Part shown: piece after piece, positions 1 to 5,618 of the stretch
Position numbering within the stretch: position 1 is the first letter of the stretch
Layout: the number at the start of each line of letters is the position of its first letter
DNA from: Allosphingosinicella sp.
GTDB lineage: Bacteria > Pseudomonadota > Alphaproteobacteria > Sphingomonadales > Sphingomonadaceae
Length of the DNA stretch: 5,618 bases
Direction: 5' to 3'
Assembly (NCBI GenBank): GCA_030146745.1
Contig: JASLBD010000315.1
Span: forward strand, 1 to 5,618
Notes under the pieces: model-generated
Database searches by the model: none
Told to the model about the DNA's origin: nothing
The model's input: only the letters and a program-made list of their open reading frames with translations
Position numbers and translations under genes: made by a program

Positions 1-797
1 GCGAAGAAGACCCAGCCGTAGACGAGATGGTCGATCCCGACCGCGACCTCGTTGTCGGTCCGCCAGGCGACGTAGATGGTCCCGAACGCCCTCGCCCCGT
101 TGGCGAGCACCGAGACCGCGAGCGCGAAGGCGACGAAGGCGAGGCGCCGCGGCCAACCGCGGAAGCAGAGGTTGGCGGCAAGGGCGGACAGCGCCGCCAT
201 CGCGACCAGGAACCTGACCCCGGAGCAGGCCTCGGCGACCCGGAACAGGCCGCTCGGCGTGGAGATGAAGATGCCCTCGATATGCGCCGGCACCCCGGTC
301 AGGGCGAGCAGCGCCATGCTCATCTTCGCGGTCAGGGTCTGGAGCGGCGGAACCAGCTCCTCGCCGAACGGCACGAGGAAGAAAGCGTAGAACAAGGGAA
401 AGGCGATCCCCCTCGCCACCGCCTTGCCGAGGCAGGCGATCGCGCTCCCCTGAAGCATCAGGACGAGTCCGAAATGGCGAAGCAGTGCGACATTGCCCGC
501 CTCGCCGAGCAGCCAGGCCGCCCCGCCGGCTCCCACTACGGCCAGCCCCGGCGCCCAGGCCCTCGGCGCCAGCGCCTTGAGCTCGGGCAGGCGCTGCCAG
601 ACCAGCCAGGCGATGATCGGCAGGACCAGCGCGCAATGGTTGAAGGTGGTGCTGGTCCACCAGATCCGGACCATGTCGGCGGCGTCGCGCGCGAACAGGA
701 GCCCAATCGCGGCCGCCGCGGCGCCGAGCGCGACGAGGTGGCTTCGCCAGGCCGAGGCGAGCGGATCGGCGCGGACGATCGGGAGGACCGCCGTCAT
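1..797 (-). CDS. xrtA: Exosortase A (XrtA), 3' end beyond window
   Basis: Integral inner-membrane cysteine transpeptidase-like enzyme that recognises the C-terminal PEP-CTERM tail of exported proteins and cleaves it. I translated 265 codons from ATG 797 with no stop. The three catalytic residues of the family are all present: Cys191 in AEACSGVRFL, Arg236 in LANGARAFGT, and His257 in GIDHLVYGWVFF. An N-terminal family signature is also visible at residues 47-54 (WTSTTFNH). Roughly eight hydrophobic segments alternate with short polar loops, for example near residues 21-35, 55-67, 109-123, 131-144, 195-211 and 220-233. The start overlaps the glycosyltransferase stop by four bases (ATGA), with AAGG seven bases upstream as a weak ribosome binding site. 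In many alphaproteobacteria this protein continues into an EpsI (DUF3485) domain; that part, if present, lies outside the window. The identification is secure from the triad and the locus. Confidence 0.95.
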   Translation of the reverse strand, partial: MTAVLPIVRADPLASAWRSHLVALGAAAAAIGLLFARDAADMVRIWWTSTTFNHCALVLPIIAWLVWQRLPELKALAPRAWAPGLAVVGAGGAAWLLGEAGNVALLRHFGLVLMLQGSAIACLGKAVARGIAFPLFYAFFLVPFGEELVPPLQTLTAKMSMALLALTGVPAHIEGIFISTPSGLFRVAEACSGVRFLVAMAALSALAANLCFRGWPRRLAFVAFALAVSVLANGARAFGTIYVAWRTDNEVAVGIDHLVYGWVFF

Positions 798-1999
798 GCC
801 GCCGCCTTGCGAGGGGTTATGCCGACGATCCCGCCGAGCGCCGCGAGCCGCGCCTCCCAGCGATAGGCCTGCTCCATCCGGCGGCGGGCGCCCTGCCCCA
901 TCGCCTCGGCCCGCCGCGGATCGTCGAGCAGGCCCGCGATCGCCTCCGCCTGGGCCTCGGCCTCGGCGGCGACGAGGAGGTGGCGGCCCGGCTCGGCCTC
1001 GATCCCCTCGAAAGCGGCCGGAGAGGCGACCACCGGGCGGGCCATCGCCATCGCCTCGAGCACCTTGTTCTGGATTCCCCGGGCGATCCTCAGCGGCGCC
1101 GCGACGACGTCCGCCGCGGCCAGCCAGGAGCGCACGTCCGGCACCGCCCCGGTGACGATCGTCCGGGGCCCGGCGAGCCGGCGCACCGCCTCGGGCGGCT
1201 TGCGCCCGACGATTGCGAAGCGCGCCTTGGGAAGCATCGGCATCACCTCGCCGGCGAACCAGCGCACCGCGTCGATATTGGGCGCGTAATCCATCTGCCC
1301 GGTGAAGACGATCAGCGGCCCGCGCTCCTCCACATTGGGGAAGCGGGCGGCGGGATCGTAATAATCGAGGTCGACCCCGTTCTGGACGGCCCGGACGTCG
1401 GCGCGCTCGAGACCAATGCGGCGCCTGAACAGCGCCGCCTCGGCATCGCTGACGAACAGGCTGACGTCGGCCCGGGCCGCGACCGACCGCTCGAACTCGG
1501 CAAGCCTTCGCCCCTCGCGGCGGTGGATCGGCGCCATCGCTCCGCCTTCGGCGCCATAGGCTTCGAACTTGGCCGAATCGACGTCGCCGAAATCCATGAC
1601 GAAGCGGGCGCGAAGGTCCTCGGGCACGAATTGCGCCATCTGCCCCGAAAAGGCGAACACCGTCCCGATCCTGCCGCTCGCAATCATCCTCTCGACGAAG
1701 CCGCGCAGCCTTTCGCTGTCGAACAAGGTGAGCGAGACCGGCTTGCCCTCGATCAGGGCCCGAGCCCCGGCCACGACTTTCGACGTTCGCCGAACCTCGA
1801 CATGCGCCTCCCCCAGCGCCGGCCCGATCGCCTCGCGAAGACCGGCGAGGTTGGCCGCATCGGCCTTGTCGTCGGCGAGGCAGGCGAGATGCACGGGCCC
1901 GAGGCCCGCCAAATGCTTCAGCTCATGGAAGGTGCGGATCTTGTCGCCCCGGTCGGGGGGGAACGGGATACGATGGGCGAGGAACAACGTGTCGGCCAT
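794..1999 (-). CDS. GT4-like glycosyltransferase, exosortase A system-associated (TIGR03087 type)
   Basis: Predicted cytoplasmic glycosyltransferase of 401 residues that probably adds a sugar during assembly of the exopolysaccharide made by this locus; donor and acceptor are unknown. The N-terminal domain opens with HRIPFPPDRGDKIRTFHELK (residues 9-28), a segment characteristic of the PEP-CTERM-associated GT family. The C-terminal GT-B half has VFTGQMDYAPNIDAVRWF (231-248), FAIVGRKP (261-268), GAVPDVRSWLAAADVVAAPL (284-303) and the GIQNKVLEAMAMARPVVAS stretch (308-326), whose Lys312 and Glu315 occupy the usual nucleotide-sugar contact region of GT4 enzymes. The ATG at 1999 shares one base with the FemAB stop (TGATG), and GAGAGG lies nine bases upstream. 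The same frame stays open far upstream to 3100, but homology-like sequence begins only at this Met. The stop overlaps the xrtA start. Confidence 0.92.
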   Translation of the reverse strand: MADTLFLAHRIPFPPDRGDKIRTFHELKHLAGLGPVHLACLADDKADAANLAGLREAIGPALGEAHVEVRRTSKVVAGARALIEGKPVSLTLFDSERLRGFVERMIASGRIGTVFAFSGQMAQFVPEDLRARFVMDFGDVDSAKFEAYGAEGGAMAPIHRREGRRLAEFERSVAARADVSLFVSDAEAALFRRRIGLERADVRAVQNGVDLDYYDPAARFPNVEERGPLIVFTGQMDYAPNIDAVRWFAGEVMPMLPKARFAIVGRKPPEAVRRLAGPRTIVTGAVPDVRSWLAAADVVAAPLRIARGIQNKVLEAMAMARPVVASPAAFEGIEAEPGRHLLVAAEAEAQAEAIAGLLDDPRRAEAMGQGARRRMEQAYRWEARLAALGGIVGITPRKAAA

Positions 2000-3066
2000 C
2001 AGCCCAGGCCTCTCGCCAGGACCGGCCCGAGCCGGTTCGAAACCCACAGCGGAAGCTTCTTCCAGGCTTCGACCTTGAGCCGGTTCTTCGAGCTCAGCGG
2101 GTTGATGTCGCGCGCCGCGGCGCCGGGCGCGGTGCGGATTCCGTAGCGCAGCGGCTCGGCCTCCATGCCCCAGTTCATCTTGAAGCTGTAATTGCCGGTG
2201 CCGACCTTGGAGCGGCCGAAATCGAAGCGGGTGCAGCCGCGCCTCGAGGCGTGGCACATGACTTCGAAATAGAGGAGCTCGCTGGCGAAGCAGTCGCGCG
2301 CCGCCGTCGTTCCGCCGCCCCAATAGGGATGGACGACACCCTTGAAGTAGAAATTGAGGACGCTTGCGACCGGACTCGCCCCGTCGGAGATGGTGACGAT
2401 GTCGGCATCCTCGCCGAAAAGGTCGAGCATCGCTTCGAACAGGCGGGGCGGGAAGACCGGCGAGCCGAGGTTGCGCATCGATTCGCCGTAGACGTCGAAG
2501 AAATCGGAGCGGTCCTGCGGCGCCGAGCCCACCCGGACTCCGAGCCCGCGCTCCCGCGCCCGCCTCACTCCGCGGTGGCGGCGCTTGATCGACCTGAAGA
2601 TCGCCTCCTCGCCCTGCGGCAAATCCATGGCGAAGCCGACATAGACGTCGTCCCGGACCGCATAACCGTGCCCGAACTCCCCTCCGCGCAGCTCCAGGGT
2701 GGCGCAGCCGATCCGGTCCGCGAGCCCGGCGGCGGCGCCCAGGAGCGCGGCGGCGGCGGCCCCGTCGTCGGCTATCGCCCCGCCGCCGGTGCCGAAGCCG
2801 GTCGAGACCAGGGCCCGGCCGAACAGGGCCGAGCGGACATCGGTGAGCGGAAGGCAGCCGGCGAGCCCGCCCCCGGGGCGTTCGGCGACCAGATAATGGC
2901 TTCGCTGGCCGCAGCCGCGCTCGACCGCGAGGCTCCATTGCGGGCGGTGGAAAAGGACGGACTGCGGATGCTCGGCGACATAGGAGTCGATCCGGGCCCG
3001 TTCGGCGGCATCGGACAGACGGGCGGCGCGCACCGCGACCGCCGTGATCGGCGAATAGTGGGTCAC
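1999..3066 (-). CDS. FemAB family protein, exosortase A system-associated (TIGR03019 type)
   Basis: A 355-residue protein with a duplicated GNAT-like fold of the FemAB type. Family members elsewhere transfer amino acids from aminoacyl-tRNA to peptidoglycan or join peptide bonds; the substrate of the exosortase-linked branch is not known, so no reaction is assigned. Visible features include FHRPQWSLAVERGCGQRSHYL (within 39-59), GCLPLTDVRSALFGRALVS (70-88) followed by a Gly-rich segment GFGTGGG (90-96), a basic stretch KRRHRGVRRARERG (161-174), and a second-domain core NFYFKGVVHPYWGGGT (238-253) with FDFGRSKVGTGNYSFKMNWG (281-300). No signal peptide or membrane segment is seen, so it should be cytoplasmic. 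The start is GTG at 3066, overlapping the deacetylase stop by four bases (GTGA), with a strong ribosome binding site GGGAGAGG five bases upstream. Its place inside the overlapping gene run ties it to the polysaccharide genes. Confidence 0.93.
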   Translation of the reverse strand: MTHYSPITAVAVRAARLSDAAERARIDSYVAEHPQSVLFHRPQWSLAVERGCGQRSHYLVAERPGGGLAGCLPLTDVRSALFGRALVSTGFGTGGGAIADDGAAAAALLGAAAGLADRIGCATLELRGGEFGHGYAVRDDVYVGFAMDLPQGEEAIFRSIKRRHRGVRRARERGLGVRVGSAPQDRSDFFDVYGESMRNLGSPVFPPRLFEAMLDLFGEDADIVTISDGASPVASVLNFYFKGVVHPYWGGGTTAARDCFASELLYFEVMCHASRRGCTRFDFGRSKVGTGNYSFKMNWGMEAEPLRYGIRTAPGAAARDINPLSSKNRLKVEAWKKLPLWVSNRLGPVLARGLG

Positions 3067-3908
3067 GACAGCCTCTCCCGCTCGCGCTCGACCACGGCAT
3101 CGGTTCGGCCCCAGGTGTGGGCGTTGAACAGTTTCAGCAGCTTGGGGCGCATTGCCGAGAGACGGCTGTAATGGCGAAGCCGCGATTTGAGCGGCGCTCC
3201 CGCGACCCGGGGCTGGCCCGGATCGATCTCCCAGGGGTGGAAATAGAAGACGGCGGGGCGGCGGTCCTCTTTGTTCACCCGGTCGATCGCCCAGTGCGAG
3301 AAACGATAGGGGAGAAGCCGGAAGAAGCCCCCGCCCCCCGCCGCCATGCGCCGTCCGGCGAGTTCGACGGTGGTCACCGGAAGCTCGATCAGATCGGAGC
3401 CGGCAAGCGGCCGGTGGGCGAAGCGCGGCGCCTCGCGCCAGCCGTAATGGTCGTGAGCGACCGGGGCGACGCTGGAGGAATAGGCATAGCCTTCCTCGGC
3501 GAGGATCCGGTGCGCCCAGGGCGTTCGGGCGTCGATCGAGAAGCTCGGCGCCCGGTAGCCCTTCGGCTCCACCCCCGCGGCTTTCGAAATGGCTTCATGG
3601 GCGCGGCGCAGGTCGGCCCGGAAGCCCTCCTCGCCCAGGGTGAAGACCCGCCGATGGTCCCAGCCGTGGCTGGCGATCTCATGCCCTTGCGCGGCGGCGC
3701 GGCGGATCAGGGCGGGGTGGCGCTCGGCGACCCAGCCCAAGGTGAAGAAGGTCGCCTTGACCCCGGCCTCGGCGAACAGGTCCAGCACCGCCTCCGCGTT
3801 GCGCTCGACGCGCTGCTCCAGCCCGTCCCACTGGTCGCGGCGGATGACCGCCTCGAAGGCGCCGACCTGGAACCAGTCCTCGACGTCCACGGAAAGGGCG
3901 TTCAGCAT
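3063..3908 (-). CDS. Polysaccharide deacetylase (NodB-type), exosortase A system-associated (TIGR03006 type)
   Basis: A 281-residue carbohydrate esterase family 4-like enzyme that should remove N- or O-acetyl groups from the locus polysaccharide. NodB motifs are present: VDVEDWFQVGAFE (7-19) with Asp8 and Asp11 for catalysis and metal binding; SHGWDHR (80-86) with His81 and His85 as metal ligands; RAPSFSID (119-126); and FHPWEIDP (223-230) with His224. A Gly-rich segment AAGGGGFFRLLPYRFS (189-204) is typical of the exosortase-linked branch. I chose ATG 3908 because the family begins almost directly at the NALSVDVEDWF block; an in-frame TTG at 3929 would add seven unsupported residues. GGGAAG lies nine bases upstream of the chosen ATG. 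No signal peptide is visible, which is usual for this branch. It follows the structured intergenic element and overlaps the next gene. Confidence 0.95.
   Translation of the reverse strand: MLNALSVDVEDWFQVGAFEAVIRRDQWDGLEQRVERNAEAVLDLFAEAGVKATFFTLGWVAERHPALIRRAAAQGHEIASHGWDHRRVFTLGEEGFRADLRRAHEAISKAAGVEPKGYRAPSFSIDARTPWAHRILAEEGYAYSSSVAPVAHDHYGWREAPRFAHRPLAGSDLIELPVTTVELAGRRMAAGGGGFFRLLPYRFSHWAIDRVNKEDRRPAVFYFHPWEIDPGQPRVAGAPLKSRLRHYSRLSAMRPKLLKLFNAHTWGRTDAVVERERERLS
3072..3079 (-). promoter_or_regulatory. Ribosome binding site of the FemAB gene
   Basis: The minus strand reads GGGAGAGG, with a five-base spacer before GTG 3066. This strong purine run inside the deacetylase coding end supports the GTG start that overlaps the deacetylase stop codon. 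Confidence 0.7.
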
Positions 3909-3917
3909 GTGTGGGCA

Positions 3918-3923
3918 CTTCCC
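3918..3923 (-). promoter_or_regulatory. Likely ribosome binding site of the deacetylase
   Basis: On the minus strand this reads GGGAAG, nine bases before ATG 3908. It supports that ATG over the in-frame TTG at 3929, which would lie upstream of it. The site is part of GGGAAGTG (3923-3916), which is exactly complementary to CACTTCCC transcribed from 3986-3979 inside the upstream inverted repeat, so the leader RNA could mask it. The pairing is seen; any regulatory effect is inference. Confidence 0.45.
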
Positions 3924-3932
3924 GAGCAACTG

Positions 3933-4075
3933 TTCCCTCTCCCGTCCTTACGGGAGAGGAGGGGCCCAAGCGAAGCTTGGGAAGTGAGGGTCTGTAGCAC
4001 TGAGTCGGCAAGACCCTCACCTCCCACCGCTTCGCGGTGGGCCCCTCCTCTCCCGCGGAAAGCGGGAGAGGGGAA
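3933..4075. repeat. Composite inverted repeat of four hairpins in the ATPase-deacetylase gap
   Basis: About 143 bases form a near-palindrome whose left arm (3933-3993) and right arm (4011-4075) are inverted copies around a 17-base centre (3994-4010). Perfect cross-arm blocks are 3984-3993 with 4011-4020 (10 bp), 3951-3967 with 4039-4055 (17 bp), and 3935-3944 with 4063-4072 (10 bp). Each arm also folds on itself: hairpins at 3936-3959 (stem 9 bp, outer arms CCTCTCCCG and CGGGAGAGG), 3965-3981 (7 bp, GAA loop), 4023-4041 (8 bp, TTC loop) and 4047-4071 (10 bp, GGAAA loop). There is no long reading frame in it that looks coding. Similar GC-rich hairpin modules are common between genes in sphingomonads (recollection, not searched). 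It could be a mobile palindromic repeat, an mRNA-stabilising or attenuating element, or both. No T-run follows on either strand, so it is not a classical intrinsic terminator. Confidence 0.85.
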
Positions 4076-4077
4076 AC

Positions 4078-4101
4078 CCTCCCCGACCAAGCTCGGGGAG
4101 G
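4078..4101. repeat. Separate hairpin just after the ATPase stop codon
   Basis: A 9-bp perfect stem (4078-4086 with 4093-4101, arms CCTCCCCGA and TCGGGGAGG) with a six-base loop lies 11 bases past the ATPase stop on the minus strand. It is the first structure met by RNA polymerase leaving the ATPase gene. Only three T residues follow it on that strand, so it is a poor intrinsic terminator; 3'-end protection of the upstream message is an alternative. It does not belong to the inverted pair next to it. Confidence 0.65.
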
Positions 4102-4112
4102 AATCATGAACC

Positions 4113-5129
4113 CTAAGCGGCATTGCTGCGGCGCGGCTGGCTTTCGTTCTCGACCCAGTCGAGGAGCACGGTCAAGACCCGGCGCACCGCCGCCTCCTGC
4201 TCGTCGAGCCGCGCCTCGATGGCGGCGATCCGGCGCTCCAGCGCAACGTCGCCGCCGGGTTCCGCGGAGACCGGCGGCCGGCGCAGGGGAAGGACTCGCG
4301 TCGAGGCGCTGGCCGGGCGGTCGGCGGCCATGTCCGCTGCAACCGCTTCCACGTCGTTGCCGCCGATCGACTCCAGCCCCTCGACTCCGGCGTAGAGCAG
4401 GACCCGGTTGGCGAGCTGGTTCAGCTTGCGCGGAACTCCGCCGCTATGGCGGTAGAGGGCTGCGAAAGTCTCGGGCTCGAAGCCCGGGCGTCCCTGCCAG
4501 CCGGCGACGGCGAGGCGGTGCACCATGTAGGGCTCGACCTCGTTGGCATCCATCGCCTCCAGATGATGGCTTGCGATGACCCGCTGGCGAAGCTGCTCAA
4601 GGCTGTCGTCCTCGGCGACCCGATCGCGGAACTCGGGCTGTCCGAGCAGGAAAATCTGAATGAGCGCACGGCCTTGGCTGGTGAAGTTCGAAAGCATGCG
4701 AAGCTCTTCGAGGGCCGAGACCGGAAGGTTCTGGGCTTCGTCGACGACCAGCAGGGTGCGCTTGCCCCTCCCCGCTTCCTCGCGCAGCCTCTGCTCGATC
4801 CGGTCGAGCAGCTGCGCCTTGGCGACTCCGCCGGTCTCGAGCCCGAGGCCCTGGGCCGCGAGGCGGAGCATGTCGTCCCCTTCGACCTGGGTCGAGACGA
4901 GGCTGATCGCGTTCAGCCGCTCGCGGTCGATGGTGGCCATCAGATGGGCGACCAGAGTGGATTTGCCGGCGCCGATCTCGCCGGTGATGACGATGAATCC
5001 CTCGCCTTGGGCGAGGCCGTAGCCGAGATAGGCCATCGCCTTCTTGTGGGTTCGGCTCTCATACCAGTAACGCGCGTCCGGCGTCAGCTGGAAGGGGCGC
5101 TCCGAAAGGCCGTAATGGTCGGTGTACAT
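4113..5129 (-). CDS. ExeA-like AAA ATPase, exosortase A system-associated (TIGR03015 type)
   Basis: A 338-residue P-loop ATPase of the ExeA/general-secretion type found in PEP-CTERM loci, thought to support polysaccharide or protein export; its exact partner is unknown. The N terminus MYTDHYGLSERPFQLTPD (1-18) is the usual opening of ExeA-type ATPases. Walker A is GEIGAGKST (50-58, Lys56), Walker B is LLVVDEAQNL (126-135, Asp130 and Glu131), and SGGVPRKLNQLANR (229-242) is the expected C-terminal sensor region with Arg234. After about residue 268 comes a Pro/Ala/Ser/Arg linker and then a charged amphipathic helix (about 296-326, ERRIAAIEARLDEQEAAVRR within it) that looks like a short coiled coil. 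No membrane segment is seen. ATG 5129 has GAGGGA eight bases upstream, and the preceding gene ends only 12 bases away. The stop is TAG. Confidence 0.93.
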   Translation of the reverse strand: MYTDHYGLSERPFQLTPDARYWYESRTHKKAMAYLGYGLAQGEGFIVITGEIGAGKSTLVAHLMATIDRERLNAISLVSTQVEGDDMLRLAAQGLGLETGGVAKAQLLDRIEQRLREEAGRGKRTLLVVDEAQNLPVSALEELRMLSNFTSQGRALIQIFLLGQPEFRDRVAEDDSLEQLRQRVIASHHLEAMDANEVEPYMVHRLAVAGWQGRPGFEPETFAALYRHSGGVPRKLNQLANRVLLYAGVEGLESIGGNDVEAVAADMAADRPASASTRVLPLRRPPVSAEPGGDVALERRIAAIEARLDEQEAAVRRVLTVLLDWVENESQPRRSNAA

Positions 5130-5137
5130 CGCGGGAG

Positions 5138-5143
5138 TCCCTC
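5138..5143 (-). promoter_or_regulatory. Ribosome binding site of the ATPase, overlapping the upstream stop codon
   Basis: The minus strand reads GAGGGA with an eight-base spacer to ATG 5129. Its first bases are part of the TGA that ends the beta-barrel gene (5144-5142), so ribosomes terminating on the upstream gene stop on this site. This supports coupled translation of the two genes. Confidence 0.65.
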
Positions 5144-5618
5144 AGAAAGTGTAGCGCAGGCCGGCCAGGATCGAGCCGTAGCTGGCATCGAATTCCCCGG
5201 CCTGGGTGGTGTAGAGGCCCGCGGCGATCTGGGCCTGGAGCCGGTCGCGGAAGACGTTGCGGTAGTAGCGCCCGGTGAGCCCGGCGCCGAAGCTGGCGTC
5301 GGTATCGGCGATGCCGCTGTCGAACCATGCGGCATAGGCGTCGAAATCGTAGCCCGAGCTCCGAGTCAGCCGGCGGCCGAGATTGCCCTGCAGGCTGAAG
5401 CTCTGGTCGGTGACCCCGTTGAGAGCGAACAGGCTGCTGTCGGGCGCCAGATATTTGCGGTTGGCGTAGCCGGCGCCCAGCCCCATGGTCCACGGTCCCC
5501 GGGCCGCCGAATATTGGATGTTGGCGCCGCGGTTGCGGAAGTTGAAGTTGGCGATCGACTGGAAGGCGTCGCCGAAGCAGCGTCCGGTGCCGGGATCGTT
5601 CCCGAAGACGCAGCCGGC
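5142..5618 (-). CDS. Outer-membrane beta-barrel-like protein, exosortase-associated (probable TIGR03016 type), 5' end beyond window
   Basis: The frame is open from the window edge to TGA 5144-5142 and gives the last 158 residues of a longer protein. The segment is a run of short alternating polar/hydrophobic strands separated by turns, such as WTMGLGAGYANRKYL, SFSLQGNLGRRLT, YDFDAYAAWFDSG, ASFGAGLTGRYYRN, RLQAQIAAGLYTT and YGSILAGLRYTF, as in transmembrane beta-barrels. It ends in Phe preceded by alternating hydrophobic residues (LRYTF), the C-terminal signature read by the BAM assembly machinery. Its place directly before the ATPase matches the beta-barrel-like protein usually found there in XrtA loci, which is why I suggest that family; the sequence alone supports only a barrel protein. 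Two Cys (visible codons 3 and 14, first bases 5612 and 5579) could form a disulfide-closed loop. An internal ATG at 5486 is not the start, because strand-like sequence continues upstream. Confidence 0.82.
   Translation of the reverse strand, partial: AGCVFGNDPGTGRCFGDAFQSIANFNFRNRGANIQYSAARGPWTMGLGAGYANRKYLAPDSSLFALNGVTDQSFSLQGNLGRRLTRSSGYDFDAYAAWFDSGIADTDASFGAGLTGRYYRNVFRDRLQAQIAAGLYTTQAGEFDASYGSILAGLRYTF

Noticed and set aside
2000..3100. Open frame continuing upstream of the glycosyltransferase start, giving a 768-codon reading frame that covers the whole FemAB gene
   Set aside because: The extension is Arg/Pro/Gly/Ala-rich with no recognisable domain, while the FemAB frame in the same bases carries clear family motifs. 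In GC-rich DNA stop codons are rare in off-frames, so the long opening is expected.
3908..3929. TTG at 3929 as the deacetylase start
   Set aside because: It adds seven residues ahead of the position where the family normally begins, and the likely ribosome binding site lies between it and ATG 3908.
3933..4101. CRISPR array or classical intrinsic terminator
   Set aside because: The hairpin units are inverted rather than direct repeats, there are no regular unique spacers, and no T-run follows the stems on either strand.
27..4109. Long plus-strand open frames (27-866, 980-2146, 2251-3171, 3117-4109)
   Set aside because: All are antisense to genes with clear domains, have Arg/Gly/Asp/Pro-rich low-complexity translations typical of GC-rich shadows, and show no domain motifs.
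3902..4123. Small proteins encoded by the repeat region (for example the minus-strand frame 3902-4123)
   Set aside because: The translation only reflects the hairpin sequences (Pro/Ser/Gly/Arg-rich), has no convincing ribosome site and would overlap both neighbouring genes.
5142..5486. A 114-residue gene starting at ATG 5486
   Set aside because: The same frame stays open to the window edge with continuing barrel-like sequence, so this ATG is an internal Met of a longer protein.

Overview
The window is GC-rich DNA (roughly two thirds G+C) that looks like a sphingomonad or related alphaproteobacterium. All genes I can support lie on the minus strand, so transcription runs from high to low coordinates. 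Together they form part of an exosortase A (XrtA) / PEP-CTERM locus, the type of cluster that couples extracellular polysaccharide production to sorting of proteins with a C-terminal PEP-CTERM tail. The taxonomic call is inference from composition, gene order and the style of the intergenic repeat; I ran no search.

Layout in transcription order: (1) 5618-5142, the C-terminal 158 residues of an outer-membrane beta-barrel-like protein, cut by the window edge. (2) 5129-4113, an ExeA-like AAA ATPase with intact Walker motifs and an extra C-terminal helical tail. (3) 4112-3909, a 204-base gap filled largely by a structured inverted repeat (3933-4075) and one further hairpin (4078-4101). (4) 3908-3063, an NodB-type polysaccharide deacetylase. 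(5) 3066-1999, a FemAB/GNAT-fold protein of the exosortase-associated type. (6) 1999-794, a GT4-like glycosyltransferase of the exosortase-associated type. (7) 797 to beyond base 1, exosortase A with its Cys/Arg/His catalytic residues all in view, cut by the window edge.

The last four genes overlap by 4, 1 and 4 bases (GTGA, TGATG, ATGA junctions), which implies translational coupling and one transcript. The only loose junction is ATPase to deacetylase, and that is where the repeat sits. The likely division of labour is: glycosyltransferase and deacetylase build and trim a surface polysaccharide; the ATPase and the beta-barrel protein belong to the export/envelope side; the FemAB-like protein performs an unknown acyl or aminoacyl transfer; XrtA cleaves and re-attaches PEP-CTERM proteins at the inner membrane. 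No PEP-CTERM substrate gene is in the window.

The protein-coding content is a known type of locus rather than a new system. The least explained item is the intergenic element: its two arms are inverted copies of each other, each built of two hairpins, with stem differences that preserve pairing, and one part is complementary to the likely ribosome binding site of the deacetylase. No gene is supported on the plus strand.
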